6,332 bases of DNA from Methanomethylovorans sp. (lineage in GTDB: Archaea > Halobacteriota > Methanosarcinia > Methanosarcinales > Methanosarcinaceae), in the NCBI GenBank assembly GCA_020854785.1, contig JAHFZE010000097.1, forward strand, positions 1 through 6,332. The letters run 5' to 3'. The position numbers and the translations under genes were made by a program. Shown here piece after piece: positions 1-4,840 of this stretch; position 1 is the stretch's first letter, and each line of letters opens with the position of its first letter. The notes below the pieces were generated by a model. The model did no database searches. It was not told the origin of the DNA and was given only the letters and a program-made list of their open reading frames with translations.

Positions 1-126
1 ATCTTTGAAATCAATAGATCTGTGCTTGTCATTGCAGAAAGGTTTGTTGCTGGACCCACCACACCTGCACAAAGTCATTACAGGCTCTAAGGGAATAGAA
101 ACACTTGTTGATAGACAAAATAACAT
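1..126 (-). CDS. CDGSH-type iron-sulfur domain protein, partial (runs off left edge)
   Basis: The minus strand is open from an ATG at 126 to the window edge, giving 42 residues with no stop. Residues 19-35 read LCRCGGSSNKPFCNDKH. This fits the ligand spacing of CDGSH (mitoNEET-type) domains exactly: Cys20-x-Cys22, then Cys31 and His35, with Ser25 and Pro29 in their usual places. Proteins of this family bind a [2Fe-2S] cluster through three Cys and one His; small archaeal members have unclear roles in electron or cluster transfer. The usual Asp-Gly-Ser/Thr before the His is Asn-Asp-Lys here. An in-frame stop lies directly upstream of codon 1. A second ATG at 78 (MTLCRCGG) could be the true start, and neither start has a convincing ribosome binding site. 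Residues 1-16 resemble nothing I know, so the gene may have lost its N-terminal part. The domain call is firm; start and intactness are not. Confidence 0.72.
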   Translation of the reverse strand, partial: MLFCLSTSVSIPLEPVMTLCRCGGSSNKPFCNDKHRSIDFKD

Positions 127-320
127 TTACTTTTACTAATGTTCCTAAGTTAATATTCTTTTTAATACTGTGAACCTTTAGCACATATTTTCCAATACTC
201 AAAGCAGAGAAGGTTCGAAGAAAGCTGGATTGCAAATAGATTAAAATAATAAAAAGTAGTTGAATGCAATCATCTGCTAGAATTAGAGACAAAAATCATC
301 ATATTATGTAAGCACAGGAA

Positions 321-352
321 GAAAAAGAGTGAAGCTCAACACTGAATTTTTC
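321..352 (+). promoter_or_regulatory. Possible hairpin in the helicase upstream region
   Basis: GAAAAA (321-326) pairs with TTTTTC (347-352), and inside it AGTG (328-331) pairs with CACT (340-343) around an 8-base loop, giving 10 base pairs with a small internal loop. It lies about 75 bases before the helicase start. Whether it is transcribed depends on the promoter: an AT-rich stretch at 241-256 would put it in a leader of about 150 nt, whereas TATA-like CATATTATG at 299-307 or the sequences at 361-370 and 389-398 would exclude all or part of it. The rest of 127-425 is AT-rich with no gene I can support; it is the divergent promoter region for the CDGSH and helicase genes. Confidence 0.3.
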
Positions 353-416
353 GTGTCATACCTTTATTGAATTCATCCTGATCTGTATCCTATATTATGG
401 AAAGCCTGTGTGAAAA

Positions 417-421
417 GAGGT
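417..421 (+). promoter_or_regulatory. Ribosome binding site of the helicase gene
   Basis: GAGGT lies four bases before the ATG at 426. It matches the anti-Shine-Dalgarno end of archaeal 16S rRNA and fixes this start. Its presence also argues for a leadered transcript. Confidence 0.75.
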
Positions 422-425
422 AAAA

Positions 426-1694
426 ATGTCATTTGAAAACCTAAAGATCAAAAAACCGCTTCAAAGAGCACTTGAAAATGAAGGATATATCACACCTACC
501 CCCATACAGACACAGGCTATACCACACTTATTGGATAACAGGGATCTGATAGGCATTGCCCAGACTGGTACAGGCAAGACTGCTGCATTCGTATTGCCCA
601 TACTTCAAAAACTGTCTGAGGTACACAAACCTTCCAGACCCGGAATGCCACGGGTACTTGTACTTGCACCTACAAGAGAGCTTGCAGCTCAGATAGGGGA
701 CAGCTTTTACACTTATGGGCAGTTCATAAGGTTCCGGTACACAGTTGTATTCGGTGGTGTAGGGCAAGGACCTCAGGTGAAGGCCTTATCACACGGTGTT
801 GATGTCCTGATAGCCACTCCAGGCAGACTTCTTGACCTCCTGGACCAAGGATACGTGAAACTTAATGGAGTGGAGTTCTTTGTGCTTGACGAAGCTGACA
901 GGATGCTGGACATGGGTTTCATAAAAGATGTGTACAGGATCGTATCCTTACTTCCTGTAAAAAGGCAATCTCTTTTCTTCTCTGCAACAATGTCTGCGCA
1001 GATAGCGGAACTTGCCCGAAAACTTCTTACAAGTCCTGTACATGTAGAAGTATCTCCTCAGGCAACAACAGTAGAACGAATAGACCAATTCGTCTTTTTC
1101 GTGGACCAGGAAAACAAAGATAACCTGTTGCTTGGCCTTCTGCAGCACAATCATTTGAGATCAGTCTTGGTTTTCACTCGCACTAAACATCGTGCAAACA
1201 AGGTAGCTATGATGCTTAACAAGAATAACATCGAAGCAGATGCTATTCATGGGAACAGATCACAAAACCAGCGCACTAAAGCCATGGATGATTTCAGGTC
1301 AGGGACTGTACGAGTACTGGTGGCAACGGATATTGCTGCACGGGGAATCGACATTGAGGATATATCACATGTTATAAACTACGATCTCCCTAACGAACCA
1401 GAGAATTATGTACATCGCATCGGACGTACGGCAAGAGCTGGATCAGACGGGACAGCATACTCATTCTGTGCCGCAGATGAACGCGATTATCTACGCAGCA
1501 TCGAGAAACTCACCAGGCAGGAAATTGAGGTTGCAGAGCATCACTATCACTCGGAAAAATCAAAGAACGCTACTGGAGATGCAGCCAAACCAGCTCCAAG
1601 AAAACAGCACGGATCTGGACAGAGGTCCAGACCACAGAAACAGAACAGACAGCATCCAGTATCAAGGAACCCGCGTCCTGCAAGAGGTCGCTGA
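426..1694 (+). CDS. DEAD-box ATP-dependent RNA helicase, RhlE/DeaD-like
   Basis: A 422-residue cytoplasmic enzyme predicted to unwind short RNA duplexes with ATP, acting in ribosome assembly, RNA decay or cold-time RNA remodelling. All core motifs are visible in order: Q motif (Pro-Thr-Pro-Ile-Gln, 24-28), motif I AQTGTGKT (45-52), Ia PTRELAAQI (82-90), GG (110-111), Ib TPGRLLD (131-137), II DEAD (155-158), III SAT (186-188), IV LVFTRTK (248-254), V ATDIAARGIDI (300-310) and VI HRIGRTARAG (330-339). After about residue 375 comes a basic, low-complexity tail of roughly 45 residues rich in Arg, Lys, Gln and Pro, typical of an RNA-binding extension in this family. There is no RNA-binding domain of the long DeaD/CsdA type, so the build is RhlE-like. 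A GAGGT site at 417-421 sets the start. It is a single-gene unit, with a tRNA 67 bases downstream. Family certain; the exact RNA substrate cannot be read from sequence. Confidence 0.97.
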   Translation: MSFENLKIKKPLQRALENEGYITPTPIQTQAIPHLLDNRDLIGIAQTGTGKTAAFVLPILQKLSEVHKPSRPGMPRVLVLAPTRELAAQIGDSFYTYGQFIRFRYTVVFGGVGQGPQVKALSHGVDVLIATPGRLLDLLDQGYVKLNGVEFFVLDEADRMLDMGFIKDVYRIVSLLPVKRQSLFFSATMSAQIAELARKLLTSPVHVEVSPQATTVERIDQFVFFVDQENKDNLLLGLLQHNHLRSVLVFTRTKHRANKVAMMLNKNNIEADAIHGNRSQNQRTKAMDDFRSGTVRVLVATDIAARGIDIEDISHVINYDLPNEPENYVHRIGRTARAGSDGTAYSFCAADERDYLRSIEKLTRQEIEVAEHHYHSEKSKNATGDAAKPAPRKQHGSGQRSRPQKQNRQHPVSRNPRPARGR

Positions 1695-1732
1695 CCATCT
1701 GAAAATAAGATCAACAGCACATTTATCAGTGA

Positions 1733-1753
1733 TGAATACCTTATCGGTATTCA
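1733..1753 (+). other. Perfect 8-bp hairpin between helicase and tRNA
   Basis: TGAATACC (1733-1740) and GGTATTCA (1746-1753) are exact reverse complements around a TTATC loop. The element sits 38 bases after the helicase stop and 8 bases before the tRNA. It may cap the 3' end of the helicase mRNA, or overlap the start region of the tRNA transcript, for which ATTTATCA at 1721-1728 is a weak TATA candidate. A CTCTCTCT-like stretch follows, but no real T-run, so it is not a classical terminator. Confidence 0.5.
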
Positions 1754-1761
1754 CTCTCTCT

Positions 1762-1833
1762 GGACCTGTAGTGTAGCGGATATCACTTAAGCCTCCGGAG
1801 CTTAGAACCCGGGTTCGAGTCCCGGCAGGTCCG
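1762..1833 (+). tRNA. tRNA-Arg (anticodon CCG)
   Basis: The 72-nt sequence folds into a full cloverleaf. The acceptor stem is GGACCTG (1762-1768) with CAGGTCC (1826-1832), followed by discriminator G1833. The D arm starts at GTGTAGCGGAT. The anticodon stem TAAGC/GCTTA encloses the loop CTCCGGA, so the anticodon is CCG, which reads CGG (arginine). The T arm is CCGGG-TTCGAGT-CCCGG, with the conserved TTCGA. The variable loop is short (class I). No intron and no encoded CCA are present; as usual in archaea, CCA would be added after transcription. An oligo-T stretch about 25 bases downstream suits termination. Confidence 0.96.
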
Positions 1834-1858
1834 CTAAAAAAGAATAAAATGCTACTAA

Positions 1859-1872
1859 TTTCTTTTTCTTTC
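1859..1872 (+). terminator. Oligo-T transcription stop after tRNA-Arg
   Basis: TTTCTTTTTCTTTC, with five consecutive T in its centre, follows the tRNA by about 25 bases. Archaeal RNA polymerase stops at such T-rich runs without needing a hairpin. Confidence 0.5.
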
Positions 1873-1875
1873 ACG

Positions 1876-1948
1876 TGGAATATCAAATGGTTGCAAAGTG
1901 AGTTATTAAAGGGCGTAACACCTTGACTGACCGGACCATATAATTCCA
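1876..1948 (+). other. Possible structured element between tRNA-Arg and purC
   Basis: TGGAAT (1876-1881) pairs with ATTCCA (1943-1948), and ATGGT (1887-1891) with ACCAT (1935-1939). Inside, CAA (1894-1896) pairs with TTG (1923-1925), GT (1898-1899) with AC (1920-1921), and GTTA (1902-1905) with TAAC (1916-1919). Together these give a 73-nt imperfect stem-loop. It lies upstream of the purC TATA box, so it is not in the purC leader, and it would be transcribed only by read-through from the tRNA or from its own promoter. I recognise no RNA family. Chance pairing is possible. Confidence 0.22.
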
Positions 1949-1964
1949 ACTGAACCACAAAGAA

Positions 1965-1972
1965 TTTATATT
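1965..1972 (+). promoter_or_regulatory. TATA box of purC
   Basis: TTTATATT, preceded by the purine-rich ACAAAGAA that could serve as the TFB recognition element. A start about 25 bases downstream would fall near 1990-1995, giving a leader of about 40 nt before the ATG at 2034. Confidence 0.6.
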
Positions 1973-1994
1973 GGTTTTCTCGTAGTGCATGAAT

Positions 1995-2014
1995 GATTAT
2001 GAAAGATTATGAGA
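1995..2014 (+). repeat. Tandem 10-bp repeat in the purC start-site/leader region
   Basis: Two adjacent copies, GATTATGAAA (1995-2004) and GATTATGAGA (2005-2014), differ at one base. The 10-base period puts both copies on the same face of the DNA helix. They lie just at or after the predicted purC transcription start, a common place for archaeal repressor sites, and could equally act in the leader RNA. No regulator can be named from this window. Confidence 0.45.
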
Positions 2015-2033
2015 AATAAACATAGAGGAAACA

Positions 2034-2747
2034 ATGAAAGGCGAACAATTATACTCAGGAAAGGCAAAGACGATATACAGGACCGAGAATCCTTCAAAGT
2101 ACATCTCCGAGTTCAGGGACAGCCTGACTGCATTCGACGGCAAGAAAAAGAGCGAAGCCTCAAGGAAAGGATATTACAACGCCCAGATCTCAAAAAAGCT
2201 CTTCGAGCTATTGGAAAGCAAGGGTATCAGGACCCATTACGTCAAAATGCTTTCAGACACTGAGATGCTTGTGGAGGCTGTGGACATCATAAAAATAGAG
2301 GTCATACCCCGTAACATCGCCGCAGGCTCCATCACACGCAGATACCCCATAAAGGAAGGCACGGTGTTCAAAAAGCCTGTCATCGTCATGGACTACAAGA
2401 GCGATGAGTACGGCGACCCCATGCTCAACGAAGACATCGCAGTAGCCCTGGATGTCGCCACATACGAAGAAATAGCCACTATCCGCCAGATAGCCCTCAA
2501 GGTCAATGACATCCTGGTACAGTATCTTGATGAGCGCGGCATAGCCCTGCCCGACTTCAAACTGGAGTTCGGGAGAAAGGATGGACAGATATTGGTAGCC
2601 GATGAGATATCCTGTGACACCTGCCGCTTCTGGGACAAGGAGACAGGAAGGTCCATGGACAAGGACATCTTCCGCTTTGATAAAGGCGACCTGACAAAAG
2701 CATACGAAGAAGTAGCAAAACGTATAGCTCCTGAGATATTCCAGTGA
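2034..2747 (+). CDS. purC: Phosphoribosylaminoimidazole-succinocarboxamide (SAICAR) synthase
   Basis: A 237-residue cytoplasmic enzyme of purine synthesis. It joins CAIR and aspartate with ATP to give SAICAR, the substrate of PurB. Length is typical of the short bacterial/archaeal PurC. Visible motifs are the nucleotide-binding [10 protein letters not shown] (6-15), [13 protein letters not shown] (27-39), the substrate-binding [16 protein letters not shown] (89-104), and the family signature [12 protein letters not shown] (190-201). In that signature the common Ser-Pro-Asp is Ser-Cys-Asp. GAGG at 2025-2028, five bases before the ATG, supports this start; the overlapping frame starting at 2009 is a shadow. 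The gene has its own TATA box and is followed by a T-run, so it appears monocistronic, with no other purine genes nearby. The tandem repeat at 1995-2014 may serve its regulation. Confidence 0.97.
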   Translation: MKGEQLYSGKAKTIYRTENPSKYISEFRDSLTAFDGKKKSEASRKGYYNAQISKKLFELLESKGIRTHYVKMLSDTEMLVEAVDIIKIEVIPRNIAAGSITRRYPIKEGTVFKKPVIVMDYKSDEYGDPMLNEDIAVALDVATYEEIATIRQIALKVNDILVQYLDERGIALPDFKLEFGRKDGQILVADEISCDTCRFWDKETGRSMDKDIFRFDKGDLTKAYEEVAKRIAPEIFQ

Positions 2748-2753
2748 GCTTAT

Positions 2754-2760
2754 CTTTTTT
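2754..2760 (+). terminator. Oligo-T transcription stop after purC
   Basis: CTTTTTT begins seven bases after the purC stop codon. Six consecutive T fit the archaeal intrinsic stop signal and separate purC from the hydrolase gene. Confidence 0.55.
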
Positions 2761-2845
2761 GAGTAAATATATCTATTTATAATTAGAGAAATCTTCAAGA
2801 ATTGAATGAAAACCATACAAACGACATAACTATTCAGAGCAGTTG

Positions 2846-2855
2846 ATAAATAAAA
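2846..2855 (+). promoter_or_regulatory. Candidate TATA box of the hydrolase gene
   Basis: ATAAATAAAA is centred 25 bases before the A of the ATG at 2875. At normal archaeal spacing, transcription would start at or next to the start codon, that is, a leaderless mRNA. This agrees with the lack of a good ribosome binding site (only TTGAAGATCGT precedes the ATG). A second candidate, TATTTATAAT at 2774-2783, would instead give a leader of about 70 nt. Confidence 0.4.
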
Positions 2856-2874
2856 GACTCAACTTGAAGATCGT

Positions 2875-3819
2875 ATGAAAAAGAACACGAAAATAAAAGG
2901 TGGAAAAAGAAAAACTTTCAGCAGGGATGCCCAATTGCGCAGCATCGCCATTGGCATAGGTATAGTGCTTATAATTACCGGTATTCTAGGGATGTTACAA
3001 AACATTCGCTCTTCTGAAGACTGGTCTGTTTCTGACGAAGGCATACTCTCTTATGATCTTCCAGAAAAAGCGGATCATTCCATCGTTCGAACAAACATAA
3101 CTGAAACCGGTGATACACTAAAATTGCTAACGTTCACAAGCAGGGACAGCATGACCCATGGCCTCATGCGTATTCCTTCATCCAGCGAAAAAATCCCTGG
3201 AATCGTAGTGCTCCCGGGGGCAGGAGTAACGAAGGAAGGACAGCAGGAACTTGCATCGGACCTTGCCGATATGGGGTATGCCACGATCACTATAGACCAG
3301 CGCAACCTGGGAGTTGTTGATCTGGAAAAAGATCTGGAACTTTTTGAAGAAGGAAAAGAAAACTTCGAATACACTATGGTATATGACGCACTCATGGCTG
3401 CAGAAGTATTGAGGGACCAGAAGGAAGTGGACCCTGAAAAGATAGCTATGCTTGGGATAAGCAACGGTGGTAGGTTTGCCATAATTGCAACAGCCCTTGA
3501 TCCTAAAATAAAAGGAGTTATAGGGATCAGCACATCCGGATATGGAACTGGTTCGATAGATAAAAGTAAGGTAGATGGAAATGTATATATTTTTTACAGG
3601 TCCATAGATCCTGATACCTACATAGCAACAATATCTCCCCGCAAAGTGATCATGTTCCATGCATCCAATGATACTACAGTTCCCTATAGCATGGCCGAAA
3701 ACACCTTTGAACTGGCCAGAGAACCAAAAGCAATGTATACGATCAATGGAAGTGCTCACGGATATGATATATCTGCAAAAGAAGAATTAGAAAAGGAACT
3801 CTCAATCGTCCTAGGCTAA
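2875..3819 (+). CDS. Membrane-anchored alpha/beta hydrolase (dienelactone hydrolase/S9 peptidase-like)
   Basis: 314 residues. A strongly basic N-terminus (Lys/Arg in 2-22) is followed by one hydrophobic segment at about 23-42 with no obvious cleavage site. This suggests a signal anchor with the enzyme outside the cell membrane. The rest is an alpha/beta-hydrolase fold. It has an oxyanion-loop-like VVLPGAG (111-117), the nucleophile elbow G-I-S-N-G (194-198, Ser196), a likely acid Asp266 in HASNDTTVP, and the catalytic His295 in GSAHGYD. All three triad residues are present in the right order and spacing, so it should be an active esterase, lipase or peptidase. The substrate cannot be read from sequence. 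It stands alone, with an oligo-T stop before it and a possible decayed region after it. The ATG at 2875 is chosen because it gives the full basic-plus-membrane N-terminus and fits the upstream TATA spacing. Confidence 0.88.
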   Translation: MKKNTKIKGGKRKTFSRDAQLRSIAIGIGIVLIITGILGMLQNIRSSEDWSVSDEGILSYDLPEKADHSIVRTNITETGDTLKLLTFTSRDSMTHGLMRIPSSSEKIPGIVVLPGAGVTKEGQQELASDLADMGYATITIDQRNLGVVDLEKDLELFEEGKENFEYTMVYDALMAAEVLRDQKEVDPEKIAMLGISNGGRFAIIATALDPKIKGVIGISTSGYGTGSIDKSKVDGNVYIFYRSIDPDTYIATISPRKVIMFHASNDTTVPYSMAENTFELAREPKAMYTINGSAHGYDISAKEELEKELSIVLG

Positions 3820-3902
3820 TGCCCGGAATGAAAGCAGTGCAAATATCTGATCCCATCTATTTGATGGGGACACGGATAAAAGCCTGCCCGCAAGAAGAGT
3901 AA
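3819..3902 (+). other. 27-codon small ORF overlapping the hydrolase stop (doubtful)
   Basis: The sequence TAATG overlaps the hydrolase stop with an ATG that opens 27 codons, ending in TAA at 3900-3902. The product starts MPGMKAVQISDPIYLMG. Its N-terminal part faintly resembles the start of metallo-beta-lactamase-fold flavoproteins of the FprA kind (Met-Lys-Ala...Ile-Ser-Asp...Ile-Tyr...Gly), but nothing after this continues the likeness. It may be a translationally coupled small protein, a remnant of a gene start, or chance. I see no ribosome binding site of its own. Confidence 0.15.
3845..3877 (+). other. Stem-loop downstream of the hydrolase gene
   Basis: CCCATC (3852-3857) and GATGGG (3863-3868) pair perfectly around TATTT, extended by a T-G pair. 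Beyond a small internal loop, ATCTG (3845-3849) pairs with CGGAT (3873-3877), including one wobble. About 12 pairs in all. It begins 25 bases after the hydrolase stop, so it may stabilise or end that mRNA. Pyrimidine-rich TTCTCTTTC follows at 3911-3919. Confidence 0.45.
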
Positions 3903-4018
3903 AAGCCATCTTCTCTTTCAAATGGTTCATTGACTTGTATATTTTCCCCAAAATTACTTTCTCTGTTGGGCCCGATCTTATTGAGGGACATCTTATGATC
4001 ACCTTGATTAAATTATTA

Positions 4019-4068
4019 ACGTAAATATATACGTAAGATATATAAAACTCGCTATGTGTTATAACATA
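4019..4068 (+). promoter_or_regulatory. HAD-operon promoter with flanking inverted repeats
   Basis: The TATA box is TATATAAAA at 4039-4047. It predicts a start near 4068 and a leader of about 55 nt. Just upstream, ACGTA-N6-TACGT (4019-4034) covers the area where TFB would bind; it also forms a direct repeat with what follows (ACGTAAATATAT, then ACGTAAGATATAT). Between the TATA box and the predicted start lies TATGT-N6-ACATA (4053-4068), with the 8-bp palindrome GTTATAAC inside. Both inverted repeats have five-base arms and six-base spacers, and their centres are 34 bases apart. These are typical positions for archaeal repressor operators. A second TATA-like site, TTTATAATAA (4071-4080), and the palindrome TACATGTA (4092-4099) lie closer to the gene. 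Confidence 0.5.
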
Positions 4069-4124
4069 TCTTTATAATAACCCCTAACTATTACATGTAG
4101 CCTGAAAATAAAAAGGGGAAATTC

Positions 4125-4838
4125 ATGAAGCTTGAAACACGGGCTGTGCTCAGTACCGAGGAACTAACCTGTATTATGTTCGACATGGACAATACACTTT
4201 TTGATTTTGTGGAAGCAAAGATACGAGCCTGCCGGGAAATAGTGAACCACATTGGATGTGGAGATGCTCTGGAACTTTTCCAGTATTTCAGAAGACCTGG
4301 CCATGGCTTTGAAAATTGGAACAATATCCTAGACTACATTGTGGACAAAGGTGCATTTTCACGATCTATGTATGATGAATGCTGCCAGATATACGAAACA
4401 GAGAAATTAAAAGCCGTAGACCCATATCCTAACGCGGTTCCTACAATAAGGGAACTTAAGGAAATGGGGCTAAAAATTGCGATACTTACCGATGCACATA
4501 GCACCAATGCAAAAAAGAGACTTGAAAAAACAGGATTTTCCAGATGGCTGGATGCTCTCTTCTGCGCAGATACCACAGGTTCAAGCAAACCTTCACACCA
4601 GACCTTTCTTTTTGCTCTGGAAGCTCTCCACCTGCAACCACATGAAACTCTGTTTGTTGGTGACAGCCTGCGCAGGGACATTGCACCTTCAAAGGCTTTA
4701 GGAATGCTCACTGCCTATGCGGCTTACGGGGACAGGAACAGTGACATATACAAAAGATCTGAAGCTATCTCTCCTGACTTTGTATTGAACGATATAAGCG
4801 AAGTACTTGAACTATTTGGACCTGTTAAGAGATTATAA
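4125..4838 (+). CDS. HAD-superfamily hydrolase, phosphatase-like
   Basis: 237 residues, cytoplasmic. It has the four HAD motifs: I FDMDNTLFD (19-27; nucleophile Asp20, acid Asp22), II ILTDAHS (120-126; Thr122), Lys155 in SSKPSHQTF as motif III, and IV LFVGDSLRRDI (176-186; Asp180, Asp185). The stretch between motifs I and II is long enough for a helical C1-type cap, as in phosphoglycolate phosphatase or haloacid dehalogenase relatives. Asp-x-Asp in motif I favours a phosphatase over a dehalogenase. The substrate is unknown. An AGGGGA-type ribosome binding site (4114-4119) supports the ATG at 4125; a start at the internal ATG 4176 would leave almost nothing before motif I. It is the first gene of an operon, its stop codon lying two bases before the reductase start, so a link to isoprenoid or lipid metabolism is possible but is only inference. 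Confidence 0.9.
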   Translation: MKLETRAVLSTEELTCIMFDMDNTLFDFVEAKIRACREIVNHIGCGDALELFQYFRRPGHGFENWNNILDYIVDKGAFSRSMYDECCQIYETEKLKAVDPYPNAVPTIRELKEMGLKIAILTDAHSTNAKKRLEKTGFSRWLDALFCADTTGSSKPSHQTFLFALEALHLQPHETLFVGDSLRRDIAPSKALGMLTAYAAYGDRNSDIYKRSEAISPDFVLNDISEVLELFGPVKRL

Positions 4839-4840
4839 TT

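Larger units (their letters stand above)
3820..4124. other. 305-base gap between hydrolase and HAD operon
   Basis: Two parts differ in composition. The left part, about 3820-4000, has a base mix like the coding regions and is open over long stretches in more than one frame: plus strand from just after the TGA at 3849-3851 to TAA at 4021-4023 without an early start codon, and minus strand 4002-3811 from a GTG. None of the products is recognisable. It also carries a stem-loop at 3845-3877 and a short inverted repeat, AGAAGA/TCTTCT (3893-3898 and 3909-3914). The right part, 4001-4124, is very AT-rich and holds the HAD-operon promoter with its inverted repeats. I see no RNA gene family or mobile element. 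Confidence 0.5.

Noticed and set aside
29..292. 87-codon minus-strand frame starting with TTG
   Set aside because: No recognisable domain, AT-rich residue bias, and it overlaps in another frame the much more convincing CDGSH coding stretch.
1729..1735. GTGATGA, a match to the C box of archaeal C/D guide RNAs
   Set aside because: No CTGA D box follows at a suitable distance before the tRNA, so no C/D RNA can be built.
1408..1776. 122-codon plus-strand frame over the helicase tail
   Set aside because: It lies in a shifted frame of the helicase and runs into the tRNA gene; it is a shadow frame.
1662..1958. 98-codon minus-strand frame across the tRNA
   Set aside because: Its Gly-Pro-Ala-Gly-Thr-Arg-Thr-Arg-Val stretch is the antisense of the tRNA T arm and acceptor stem, a well-known false protein.
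2253..2816. 187-codon minus-strand frame opposite purC
   Set aside because: It is the reverse of a well-supported enzyme gene, with no domain of its own.
3811..4002. 63-codon minus-strand frame starting with GTG in the gap after the hydrolase
   Set aside because: It overlaps the hydrolase end, has no recognisable family, and the same DNA is also open on the plus strand; kept only as part of the decayed-gene idea.
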